Positions 1 to 7,500 of a DNA stretch of 64,000 nucleotides are shown piece after piece. This stretch comes from WSZJ01 sp964590435 (GTDB taxonomy: Bacteria > Planctomycetota > MHYJ01 > WSZJ01): NCBI GenBank assembly GCA_964590435.1, contig CAZPWT010000018.1, forward strand, positions 62,001-126,000, read 5' to 3'. Each line of letters starts with the position of its first letter. Position 1 is the stretch's first letter. The notes beneath the pieces are model-generated. The model was not told the DNA's origin and searched no databases. It saw only the letters and a program-made list of their open reading frames with translations. Position numbers and translations under genes: made by a program.

Positions 1-242
1 TCAAGTTCTCCGGCTTCACCGAGGACGACATCCAGCTGCTCAACAAGCAGTGGAGCGCGACGTTCTCCACGGGCGGCGACTTCCACATGGAAGGCACCGC
101 GTACGTGCGGACGATCAAGTCCGAGATGAAGGGGAACGAGCTGAGCGCGAAGGTGGACATGATGATCAAGAAGGCGGGGCTGAAGGCCAAGGCGCCGCTT
201 CCCGACAGCCGTGCGACCACGTTTGAATTCAAGAAGCAATAG
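1..242 (+). CDS. hypothetical protein, C-terminal fragment
   Basis: The reading frame is open from the window edge and ends at TAG 240-242, giving the last 79 residues of a protein whose start lies outside. The fragment is polar and lysine-rich (it begins KFSGFTEDD and ends TFEFKKQ) and shows no motif I recognise. The stop codon lies directly before the AGGAG ribosome site of the following lipoprotein gene, so the two genes are probably co-transcribed. No function is proposed. Confidence 0.6.
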   Translation, partial: KFSGFTEDDIQLLNKQWSATFSTGGDFHMEGTAYVRTIKSEMKGNELSAKVDMMIKKAGLKAKAPLPDSRATTFEFKKQ

Positions 243-258
243 GAGACAACGGAACCCC

Positions 259-714
259 ATGAACATCCGCAAAATCGCGTTCGCCGGGCTGCTGGCCCTC
301 GTGGCCGGCTGCGCGGACGAGCCGGTCAGCCACCACGGGACCGACCAGAAGGTGTACAACTTCGAGGCGGCCGTCGACGCCGCGACCACGGTCCTTCGCC
401 GGCACTACACGAAGATCGAGTCGAGCTCGGGCGGCGACACGGACCGCGTCGTCAAGACGGGCTGGCAGGAGAAGATGGAGATGAACGAGCGGGAGCGCTG
501 GCAGGCGACCGCGACGATCACCAAGATCGACGAGACCAACGCCAACATCGACGTCGTCGTCATGCGCCAGAACGATGAAAGCGACACCGGCTACGGCGAG
601 CGGTCGCCCTCGAATCCCAAGTGGAGCCTGGCGACGCACTACCAGGACGAGGAGCGGAAGCTGATCAAGGAGATCGAGTACGAGCTGGAGAAGGCGCAGC
701 GCGAAAAGAGGTAA
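259..714 (+). CDS. small envelope lipoprotein, unknown function
   Basis: A 151-residue protein with a lipoprotein signal peptide: MNIRKIAFAGLLALVAGC places the lipobox VAGC at residues 15-18, so the mature protein should be lipidated at the Cys and anchored in a membrane. The rest is a charged domain with no recognised motif. It has two predicted helical stretches near the C terminus. ATG 259 was preferred over an in-frame upstream start because it gives a correct signal peptide and has AGGAG at 241-245. A hairpin terminator follows at 759. It probably forms an operon with the truncated upstream gene. The function is unknown. Confidence 0.75.
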   Translation: MNIRKIAFAGLLALVAGCADEPVSHHGTDQKVYNFEAAVDAATTVLRRHYTKIESSSGGDTDRVVKTGWQEKMEMNERERWQATATITKIDETNANIDVVVMRQNDESDTGYGERSPSNPKWSLATHYQDEERKLIKEIEYELEKAQREKR

Positions 715-758
715 CGGCAGTTGCGGGTTACGAGTTGCGAGTTGCGAGGAACGGCGTC

Positions 759-796
759 CGGGCGGGGCCTCTCCTGGGGTCCCGCCCGTTGTTTTT
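759..796 (+). terminator. intrinsic terminator after the lipoprotein gene
   Basis: A perfect 8-bp stem (CGGGCGGG at 759-766 with CCCGCCCG at 781-788) is followed by TTGTTTTT. It lies between the plus-strand lipoprotein gene and the end of minus-strand era. The T-tract is on the plus-strand side, so it should stop rightward transcription. The stretch just before it (715-750) repeats the word CGAGTTGC. Confidence 0.7.
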
Positions 797-802
797 CAAA
801 GG

Positions 803-1693
803 CTAGTCCTCGTAGCCGTATTCCTTGAGGCGCGACGGGTTGTTGCGCCATTTTTCGCGGACTTTCACAAAAAGCTCGAGGAAGACCTTCTTCTTGAGCT
901 GCTTCTCGAGGTCCTTCCGCGCCTCGGTGCCGATCGACTTGATCATGCTCCCCCCAGCGCCGACCAGGATCCCCTTCTGCGAATCGCGCTCCACCACCAG
1001 GTCCGCCGCGATCTTCAGCAGGTTCCCCTTCTCCTCGAACTGCTGCACGATCACCGCCACCGCGTGCGGGACCTCCTGGTGCACCTGGATCAGCACCTTT
1101 TCCCGGATCAGGTCCGCCACCCACAGCTTCTCGTCCAGCCCGACTTCCTCGTCCTCCTTCACCTCGAACTCGCGCTCCGGCAGCGCCGCCGCTATGGCCT
1201 GCCAGAGCAGCGGAAGGCCCTTCCCGCCCTCCGCCGAGACGGGGAGGATCGCGCGGAACTCATGGAGCCCGCGCCACTTCTCGACGAGCGCCGTGATGAG
1301 CTTGCCGCCCTGGAAGAGGTCCATCTTGTTGAGGACGAGGATGACGGGGACGTCCTTGGCGCGGATCTTGATGGTGGTGAGCATGCGGCGGTCGTTTTCG
1401 CGGGGGCCGGAGTCGTCGCCGACGAGGAGGATGACGTCGACTCCCTCGACGGCGCGGACGACCATGCGCTCCATGAACTTATCGAGCATCTTGGAGGGCT
1501 TGAAGAGGCCCGGGGTGTCGGCGAAGAGGGCCTGGGCGTTGTCGCGCGTGACGGCGGCATAGACGCGGTGGCGCGTGGTGCCGGGTTTCTCGCTGACGAT
1601 CGAGACTTTCTTCCCGGCGAAGGCGTTGAGCAGCGTGGATTTGCCGACGTTGGGTTTTCCGACGATGGAGACGTAGCCGCAGCGGGTTTTCAT
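803..1693 (-). CDS. era: GTPase Era
   Basis: Era binds the 3' end of 16S rRNA and assists small-subunit maturation. The 296-residue product has the full GTPase set near the N terminus: G1 GKPNVGKS, G3 DTPG, G4 NKMD and a G5 SA. It also has a C-terminal KH RNA-binding domain containing GILVGAGGSMIKSIG and ending in the conserved KEYGYED. Length matches the family (about 300). I chose the ATG at 1693 (MKTRCGYVSIVG), as Era proteins start just before the G1 loop; an ATG at 1708 is possible. No Shine-Dalgarno is visible, and a TATGAT-like -10 lies about 10 bases upstream, so the leader may be very short. Confidence 0.95.
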   Translation of the reverse strand: MKTRCGYVSIVGKPNVGKSTLLNAFAGKKVSIVSEKPGTTRHRVYAAVTRDNAQALFADTPGLFKPSKMLDKFMERMVVRAVEGVDVILLVGDDSGPRENDRRMLTTIKIRAKDVPVILVLNKMDLFQGGKLITALVEKWRGLHEFRAILPVSAEGGKGLPLLWQAIAAALPEREFEVKEDEEVGLDEKLWVADLIREKVLIQVHQEVPHAVAVIVQQFEEKGNLLKIAADLVVERDSQKGILVGAGGSMIKSIGTEARKDLEKQLKKKVFLELFVKVREKWRNNPSRLKEYGYED

Positions 1694-1713
1694 GGGGAGC
1701 GGGATCATACAGT

Positions 1714-1850
1714 GGCGAGTTGCCAGCGGCGAGCGGCCAGTTGCCCGGAACGACAACGGTAGCGGCCGCCAGGGGCCCCGCCTTCGTCATCGCTCGACGC
1801 GTCGTGACTGCCGCCGGCAACTCGCCGCTGGCCGCTGGCCGCTGGCAACC
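1714..1850. repeat. imperfect palindrome between era and the ABC operon
   Basis: The left arm 1714-1745 and right arm 1816-1850 are near reverse complements. Both are made of the words GGCGAGTTGCC and GCGGCCAG or their complements. The roughly 70-base centre is GC-rich. The element fills the divergent promoter gap between era and the ABC exporter, so it may affect expression of both. It belongs to the window-wide set of intergenic palindromes. Confidence 0.6.
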
Positions 1851-1873
1851 GGCCGCTGTACCATTCGCGCGCC

Positions 1874-2785
1874 ATGCCTGCCGCTATCACCGCCACCGAC
1901 CTCACCAAGTCGTACAAGGACACCCTCGCCGTCGACCACATCTCGTTCGAGGTCAACGAAGGGGAGTGCTTCGGGTTTCTCGGCCCCAACGGGGCGGGGA
2001 AGACCACGACGATGAAGATGGCGTACGGGGCGAGCCCGGTCACCTCGGGGCGCCTCGAAGTCTTCGGGATCGACGTGCGAACCCGGTCGCGCGACGTCAA
2101 GGCGCAGACCGGCGTGTGCCCGCAGGAGGACAACCTCGACCCCGACTTCACCGTCCGCAAAAACCTCGTCGTCTACTGCCGGTATTTCGGGATCGACCCC
2201 GCCGAGGCGGCGAAGCGCGCCGACGAGCTGCTCGGGTTCGTCGCCCTTCGCGAGAAGGCCGAGGGACCCGTCATGGCCCTCTCCGGCGGCATGAAACGCC
2301 GGCTCGTCCTCGCCCGGGCCCTTCTCAACCGGCCGAAACTCCTCATCCTCGACGAGCCGACCACCGGTCTCGACCCGCAGGCGCGGCAGGTCCTCTGGGA
2401 GAAGATCCGCGAGCTGCGGCGCAAGGGCGTCACGATCCTCCTGACGACGCACTACATGGAGGAGGCCGCCCAGCTCTGCGACCGCCTCGTGATCATGGAC
2501 AAGGCGAAGATCCTCGTGAAGGGCTCGCCGGCGGAGCTCACGGCCCGGCACGCGCGGCCCACTGTCGTCGAGGTCTGGAACCCGCCCGCCGCGGCCGAGG
2601 CGTGGGTCAAGGCGCGCGGCACCCCCTGCGAACGCCACGGCGACCGGCTGTACGCGTACCCCGACGCCGGCGAAGCGCTGCACCGCGAGCTCGTCAGCCG
2701 CTTCAATGCCGAGCAGGTCATCGTCCGCCGAGGCACCCTCGAAGACGTGTTCCTGCGGCTGACGGGAAGGGACCTGCGCGAATGA
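1874..2785 (+). CDS. ABC-2 type exporter, ATP-binding subunit
   Basis: The ATPase subunit of an ABC-2 (NodI/DrrA-like) export system, 303 residues. It shows Walker A GPNGAGKT (residues 36-43), Q-loop region CPQED, signature LSGGMKRR, Walker B LLILDEP and the switch His in TTHYMEE. The C-terminal 80 residues form the accessory domain typical of this subfamily. The stop overlaps the start of the permease gene (ATGA), which indicates translational coupling and a two-subunit transporter. The substrate cannot be inferred from the sequence; relatives export lipids, polysaccharides or drugs. The start is the first ATG, and a possible TACCAT -10 lies about 12 bases upstream. Confidence 0.93.
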   Translation: MPAAITATDLTKSYKDTLAVDHISFEVNEGECFGFLGPNGAGKTTTMKMAYGASPVTSGRLEVFGIDVRTRSRDVKAQTGVCPQEDNLDPDFTVRKNLVVYCRYFGIDPAEAAKRADELLGFVALREKAEGPVMALSGGMKRRLVLARALLNRPKLLILDEPTTGLDPQARQVLWEKIRELRRKGVTILLTTHYMEEAAQLCDRLVIMDKAKILVKGSPAELTARHARPTVVEVWNPPAAAEAWVKARGTPCERHGDRLYAYPDAGEALHRELVSRFNAEQVIVRRGTLEDVFLRLTGRDLRE

Positions 2786-3555
2786 ACGCGATCCAGCGGG
2801 TCAGGACGGTCTGGCGGCGGAACCTCGACGTCTACATGGTGACGTGGAAAGTGAATTTCCTGCCGCCGCTGCTGGAGCCGATGTTCTACCTGCTCGCATT
2901 CGGCGCCGGGCTGGGCGGGTTCGTGAAAACGATCCCGTACGGCGGCGGGGAAGTCGGCTACACGAGTTACATCGCACCGGGGATGATCGGGATCTCGACG
3001 ATGTTCTCGTCGTTCTTCGAGTGCACGTACGGGTCGTACATCCGGATGTACTACCAGAAGACGTTCGACGCGATCATCGCGACGCCGATTTCGCTCGAGG
3101 AAGTCATCGTCGGCGAGCTGCTCTGGGGCGCGACGAAGGCGTTCATCTCGGTCGCGATCATGTGCGCCGTGGTCCACGCGTTCGGGTTCATGGCGTTCCC
3201 GCACCTGCTCGCGCTTCCGTTCGTCGCGTTCCTCGCCGGCCTGTTCTTCGCCTCGATCGCCATGTGTTTCACCTCGATCACCCCCGGGATCGACGCGTTC
3301 AACTACCCGATCTTCCTCTTCATCACGCCCATGAGCCTGTTCGGCGGCACGTATTTCCCCGTGGAAGGCCTGCCGCGCTGGGCGCAGCACGTGGCGCACT
3401 TCATGCCCCTCACGCACCTGACGGCGATGACGCGGTCGATCGCGTTCGGGCGCTGGGATGCGGGGGTCTTCGCGCGGCTCGCCGGATTCGCGGTGGTGGT
3501 GCTGCCGCTGATGGGGCTGGCGGTGCGGCTGATGAAGCGGCGGCTGATCCAATAG
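2782..3555 (+). CDS. ABC-2 type exporter, permease subunit
   Basis: A 257-residue integral membrane protein with about six hydrophobic segments, forming the transmembrane partner of the preceding ATPase. It matches the NodJ-like ABC-2 permease pattern: a cytosolic N terminus rich in Arg, a conserved YQKTFDAIIATPISLEEVI region at the first loop, and GGTYFPVEGLP before the last pair of helices. The start ATG overlaps the ATPase stop, so the two are made from one message. Length is normal for the family. The substrate is unknown. Confidence 0.92.
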   Translation: MNAIQRVRTVWRRNLDVYMVTWKVNFLPPLLEPMFYLLAFGAGLGGFVKTIPYGGGEVGYTSYIAPGMIGISTMFSSFFECTYGSYIRMYYQKTFDAIIATPISLEEVIVGELLWGATKAFISVAIMCAVVHAFGFMAFPHLLALPFVAFLAGLFFASIAMCFTSITPGIDAFNYPIFLFITPMSLFGGTYFPVEGLPRWAQHVAHFMPLTHLTAMTRSIAFGRWDAGVFARLAGFAVVVLPLMGLAVRLMKRRLIQ

Positions 3556-3567
3556 AATGGCGTGCTC

Positions 3568-4044
3568 ATGGGGACGAACGCCACGGGGGGCCGGAAAGAT
3601 CGCGGCGATGCGCCGGGAATCCTGCGCGTCGCGGCGGAGTCGCTGACGCTCCTGATGGTGCTCCTCGCCGTCCCGGTCGCGATCGCGCTGGCGCTGGCGA
3701 TCAGCGAAACGTGGAAGATCGGGACGGAGCCGTACTCGCCGACGTTCTACAAGCTGTTCCTGGAATGCCTCGCGGTTTGCATCGTGGGGGCGAGCAAGCT
3801 GGCCCACCGCGCTTCGCTGCTCCTGCGGCAGCGCGGCGTCGCCGACGAGGCCCACCTGGCCGGGTGGAAGGTCGGGATCTTCTTCGGGATCGCGGGAAGC
3901 GTCCTTGCGGGCGTGGCGGCGCTCGACCAGTGGCAGGTGGAGCGCCGCGGGATCGCCTGGGTCAGCGTGGGGGTCTCGGCGCTTCTGGCGGCGGACGCGG
4001 TCATCAAGGTCGTTCGCGGGCGGCCCCGGCCGGCGGCCCGCTGA
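3568..4044 (+). CDS. small membrane protein, unknown function
   Basis: A 158-residue protein with about four hydrophobic segments (LTLLMVLLAVPVAIALALAI; FLECLAVCIVGASKL; VGIFFGIAGSVLAGVAAL; IAWVSVGVSALLAADAVI) and a basic C terminus. No family is recognised. It follows the permease gene by 12 bases and precedes the phosphoesterase gene by 3 bases, so it belongs to the same operon. It may be an accessory subunit of the exporter, but that is only context. A GTG at 3562 is an alternative start; neither has a clear ribosome site. A TAGAAT sequence at 3553 resembles a -10 element. Confidence 0.7.
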   Translation: MGTNATGGRKDRGDAPGILRVAAESLTLLMVLLAVPVAIALALAISETWKIGTEPYSPTFYKLFLECLAVCIVGASKLAHRASLLLRQRGVADEAHLAGWKVGIFFGIAGSVLAGVAALDQWQVERRGIAWVSVGVSALLAADAVIKVVRGRPRPAAR

Positions 4045-4047
4045 CCC

Positions 4048-4818
4048 ATGGCCATCCGCACCGCGATCCTGTCGGACATTCACGGCAACCTCGAAGCGCT
4101 CGATGCGGTGCTGGCGGACGCGGCGAAATGTGGCGCGGACCGTTTCGTGTGCCTGGGGGACATCATCGGCTTCGGTGCCGACGTGGTGGCCTGCGTGGAC
4201 CGGGTGCGGGAGGTGTGCGCTTGGAGCCTGATGGGAGACCATGAGTACCGGCTGCGGGAGCACATTGCCGGGCGCTGGACACCCAATGAAAACCAGGCTG
4301 GCTGGGTGAAACGCGAAGTAGAGCTGCTCGTGCCGGGAAAGTCGCCGAACCTGGCGGACAAACGGCGGTGGGACTGGTTGCGACGGCTGGAGACCCAGGT
4401 CTGGGAAGGGAAGATCACATACGTTCACGGTCGGCCCACCGATCCAATCCTCGGGTGGATCACTCAACCGGAGGCATCAGTCCCTCGATTGCTATCCGCG
4501 GAATTTGACCTGGTGGAGCAGACCTGTTTTCACGGCCACACCCATATCCCCGGCCTGATCGAGCCGGATGGCAAGTGGCGGGAGGTCCGCGCCAGTGATG
4601 TGCGATTTGACCTGGCCACGGGACGGAAGACGCTGGTCAATGTCGGGGCCGTGGGCCAACCCAGGGACGAGAATCCGCAGGCATGCTACGTCCTCCACGA
4701 AGCTCATGAAGTCAGGTTTCGACGAGTCGACTACGACATCGCCGGCGCTGCGGCGAAGATCAGGGCGACAAAAGTCATCCCAGACGTGCAGGCGGAGAGG
4801 CTGAAATACGGCCGGTAG
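4048..4818 (+). CDS. calcineurin-like metallophosphoesterase (YfcE/YmdB-type fold)
   Basis: A 256-residue protein with the metallophosphoesterase metal-ligand motifs: SDIHGN near residue 9, GDIIGFG near 37, GDHEYRL where the family has GNH[DE], and FHGHTHIP near 163. A conserved NVGAVGQPRDENPQACY block follows. It hydrolyses a phosphoester; the substrate is unknown. It is a clear paralogue of the minus-strand gene at 15486, which carries the same NVGSIGQPRDGDP block. It starts 3 bases after the membrane protein gene and ends the exporter operon. One difference from the paralogue is Asp in place of Asn in GDHE, an expected metal-ligand position. Confidence 0.88.
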   Translation: MAIRTAILSDIHGNLEALDAVLADAAKCGADRFVCLGDIIGFGADVVACVDRVREVCAWSLMGDHEYRLREHIAGRWTPNENQAGWVKREVELLVPGKSPNLADKRRWDWLRRLETQVWEGKITYVHGRPTDPILGWITQPEASVPRLLSAEFDLVEQTCFHGHTHIPGLIEPDGKWREVRASDVRFDLATGRKTLVNVGAVGQPRDENPQACYVLHEAHEVRFRRVDYDIAGAAAKIRATKVIPDVQAERLKYGR

Positions 4819-4997
4819 CCACTGCTTTCCCTCTACAGAACGTCCGATAATGTCTCTTATGTTGCATCGAGATTGGCTTGCCCCGGAAGGGGTTTCCCGG
4901 CTCCTCTCCCCGCGCGCCGTCGCCGAACCGCGCGGCGCCTCGCGGGATCGAAATCAACCGTTGGAACCTGCCCTTCTGGCGACGAAAATGCCCCTCC

Positions 4998-5723
4998 ATG
5001 AAATCCTTCCTTGCCGGGTTGGGCGATTTCTTCGGTGGTTTCAGCCTGGTTCTGGGGGTTGGCAGCATCCGCAAGTGGGCCATCATCCCGATGATCCTGA
5101 ATCTTCTCCTGTTCGGGACGCTGGCCGTGCTTGTTTTCCTGTATGCCGGAAGCGCCGTGGACTGGGCATTCGGTGAGTTCCACGGGAAATGGGGATCCGT
5201 CTGGCACGCCCTCCTGCAGATCGTGGTGGTCGCGGTCGGGCTGATCGCCGTCGTCGTGCTGAGCCTGGTCCTTTCAAGCGTCGTTGCGGCGCCCTTCTAC
5301 ACCAAACTCGCGGAGGCGACCCTGCTGCACCTGACCGGCCGCGTCATCGCCGACTCGGGGCCGCTCTGGAAGATCGCGATCAAGACCATCCTCCAGGAGA
5401 CCGGGAAACTGGCGATTTTCATCGGGGTCCAGGCGGTCCTGTTCGGGATCGGCCTGATCCCGATCGTCGGCCAGATCATCTCCGGGGGCGTGACGTTTCT
5501 CCTCCTCGCCTTCGAGTTCGCCGACTATTCCCTCGAGGCCTACGGGTTCGGCGTCATCGACCGCTACAAGTTCACCTGCGGGCACACGGGGCGTTCCCTC
5601 GGTTTCGGAAGCGCCGCCTTCGTCTGCACGCTGGTCCCGGGCCTGGGGATCCTGACCGCGCCCGTCGCGGTCGCCGGTGCCGCGCGCATGGTTGTCCGCC
5701 TCAAGCAAGACAACGTCCGATAA
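4998..5723 (+). CDS. EI24-domain (CysZ-like) integral membrane protein
   Basis: A 241-residue membrane protein with about five hydrophobic segments. Its features include a short amphipathic start MKSFLAGLGDFFGGFSLVLG, a glycine-rich hydrophobic segment GIGLIPIVGQIISGGV, then FEFADYSLEAYGF and a C-terminal LVPGLGILTAPVAVAGAA. This order matches the EI24/CysZ family, which includes sulfate-uptake proteins, but no cysteine-synthesis genes are nearby, so a sulfate role is not supported. The ATG at 4998 was chosen because family members begin directly at the amphipathic helix; the longer upstream frame is Arg/Pro-rich and not protein-like. The 179-base gap before it holds no other gene. Confidence 0.82.
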   Translation: MKSFLAGLGDFFGGFSLVLGVGSIRKWAIIPMILNLLLFGTLAVLVFLYAGSAVDWAFGEFHGKWGSVWHALLQIVVVAVGLIAVVVLSLVLSSVVAAPFYTKLAEATLLHLTGRVIADSGPLWKIAIKTILQETGKLAIFIGVQAVLFGIGLIPIVGQIISGGVTFLLLAFEFADYSLEAYGFGVIDRYKFTCGHTGRSLGFGSAAFVCTLVPGLGILTAPVAVAGAARMVVRLKQDNVR

Positions 5724-5747
5724 TCTTTTTGCCCACCCAACAAAAAT

Positions 5748-5800
5748 CGGCGGCCACCATCGCCGCCGTCCTTTTCCTTTTTCCTTTTTCCCTTTTCGTT
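5748..5800 (+). terminator. hairpin with long T-rich tail
   Basis: A perfect 7-bp stem, CGGCGGC (5748-5754) with GCCGCCG (5762-5768), is followed by about 40 bases that are almost all T and C. It can terminate the plus-strand EI24 gene. It sits in a convergent gap. The T/C tract is also one copy of a dispersed repeat; see 54717. Confidence 0.65.
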
Positions 5801-5823
5801 TTTCTTTTGCCTTGGCCGTCGCC
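5762..5823. repeat. T/C-rich dispersed repeat, copy 1
   Basis: The segment from GCCGTCC through runs of TTTTCC and TTTTCG to GGCCGTC is clearly similar to 54774-54827, next to gltX. Both copies lie immediately 3' of a minus-strand gene, so both would be transcribed as an A-rich purine tail flanked by GACGGCC and GGACGGC. Copy 2 has an A-rich opposing arm; this copy does not. Confidence 0.6.
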
Positions 5824-5828
5824 GTCCG

Positions 5829-7406
5829 TCATTCCTCCGCCCTGAAATGTTCCATGTAATGCGGCTGCCTCATCAGCAGCGGCCGGATCCTCCCCGTCTT
5901 CAGCAGCGACAGGAACACTTCCGCCACCTTCGGGTCGAATTGCGCCCCCTTGCACCGCTCCACCTCGAACAGCACTTCCTCGTGCGACATCCCCCGCCGG
6001 TACGGCCGGTGGCTCGTCATCGCGTCGTACGAGTCCGCCATCTGGATCACCCGCGCCATCGCGGGAATCTGCTCCCCTCTCAGCCCGTCCGGGTACCCCA
6101 TCCCGTCCCACCGCTCGTGGTGGTGCCGGATCCCGCCGATGATCGACGCCGCGTTCTTCAGGTGCTTGATGATCTCAGCCCCGATCACCGGGTGCTGCTT
6201 CATCACCTCGAACTCCTCAGCCGTCAGCTTCCCGGGCTTCAGCAGCACGCGCTCCGGGATGCCGATCTTGCCGACGTCGTGCAGAAGCGCGCTCAGGTTC
6301 AGCGTCGTGAGGTCCTTCTCGCTCCAGTTCATCGCGCGCGCCAGCTCGACCGCGTACGTCGTCACGCGCTCCGAGTGGCCGCAGGTGTACTTGTCCTTGG
6401 CTTCGAGCGCCGCGACGATCGTGCGGATGCTCTCGAAGAACAGGCTCTCGAGGTCCTCGATCAGCTTGGCGCGATCGATCGCGAGGCCGGCCTGAAGGGC
6501 GATCGCCGTCACGAGCTCCAGGTCCGCCTGCTGGAACGCGTCCGTCGTCCCCGTGGAGTCGAGGTAGATCGCGCCCATGATCTTGTCCTTCGCGGCGAGC
6601 GGCACGCACATCACGCTGCGGATGTGCTGCATGATCACGCTCTCGCCGGTCTTGAACCGCTCGTCGCCGAGCGCGTCGTTCGAGATGATCGACTGCCCGT
6701 TCCTCACCACGCTGTCCAGGATCGTTCGCGACAGGTACGGCCGCACCTCGGCGCTCGGGTCCTCGCTCGGGTCGTCCACCCCCGTGTGCACCACCACCGG
6801 CTCGTACGTCCCGCGCTCCCGGTCGATCAGGATCAGCGTCCCGCGGTCGGCGCGCACCTGGCTCATCACGCCGTCCATCGTGCTCTTCAGCACCTTCTGC
6901 AGGTCGACTTCCCCGTTGATCACGTTCCCGACCTTGTACAGCGTCGTCAGCGCGCGGTGCGCCTGCCGCATGTCTGCCTCGCTCTGCGGCAGCGCCATGA
7001 TCGTCGACTTGTCGAGGTCCAGCCCGACGCTCGTTTCTTCCTTCTGGTGCGTCGTGTCGCCCTTCCCCTCGTGCGAGAGGAAGATCTGCGTCGTCTCCTC
7101 GTTCACGTCGTCCTGCACGCGGAACTCGAAGAGGCTCGAGCCTGCGGCGATGATGTCGCCGTGGTGAAGCGGGATGGTGCCGGAGATTCGCTCGCTGTTG
7201 ACGTACGTCCCGTTGGTGGACTTGGCGTCGATGATGACGTAGCCGCCGTTGTCCTGGGACACCGAGAAATGCCGCCGCGACAGCCCGGGGTCGAACATCG
7301 GGATGCTCGAATCGTCGCCGCGGCCGATCGAGATGGGCGCCCGTGGCGTCACCTCGATGAACGCGCCGGCGTTCTTCCCCTTGATGACCAGCAGGCGGGC
7401 CTGCAT
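5829..7406 (-). CDS. FHA-GAF-HD-GYP signalling protein (likely cyclic-di-GMP phosphodiesterase)
   Basis: A 525-residue cytosolic regulator. Residues 1-110 are an FHA phosphothreonine-binding domain (SIGRGDDSSI, LSRRHFSVS, KSTNGTYVN). About 150-330 is a GAF sensor domain, and about 335-515 is an HD-GYP domain with HDVGKIGIPE, HPVIGAEII, the HHHERWDGMGYPDGL signature and MADSYDAMTSHRPYR. All metal-binding His/Asp residues of the HD-GYP core are visible, so c-di-GMP hydrolysis is expected. The FHA domain suggests docking to a protein phosphorylated on Thr; three kinase-like proteins are encoded in this window. The ATG at 7406 starts directly at the FHA domain. The cyclase-like gene lies 94 bases upstream on the same strand. 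Confidence 0.93.
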   Translation of the reverse strand: MQARLLVIKGKNAGAFIEVTPRAPISIGRGDDSSIPMFDPGLSRRHFSVSQDNGGYVIIDAKSTNGTYVNSERISGTIPLHHGDIIAAGSSLFEFRVQDDVNEETTQIFLSHEGKGDTTHQKEETSVGLDLDKSTIMALPQSEADMRQAHRALTTLYKVGNVINGEVDLQKVLKSTMDGVMSQVRADRGTLILIDRERGTYEPVVVHTGVDDPSEDPSAEVRPYLSRTILDSVVRNGQSIISNDALGDERFKTGESVIMQHIRSVMCVPLAAKDKIMGAIYLDSTGTTDAFQQADLELVTAIALQAGLAIDRAKLIEDLESLFFESIRTIVAALEAKDKYTCGHSERVTTYAVELARAMNWSEKDLTTLNLSALLHDVGKIGIPERVLLKPGKLTAEEFEVMKQHPVIGAEIIKHLKNAASIIGGIRHHHERWDGMGYPDGLRGEQIPAMARVIQMADSYDAMTSHRPYRRGMSHEEVLFEVERCKGAQFDPKVAEVFLSLLKTGRIRPLLMRQPHYMEHFRAEE

Positions 7407-7500
7407 CAGTGTTGTTTCCCCGGGAGTACGGCCACCTGACGGAGCGCTTCCTGAGGCTGATTCTAGGGTTCCGGCGTATCCCGGATCAAGCGGGAAGAAT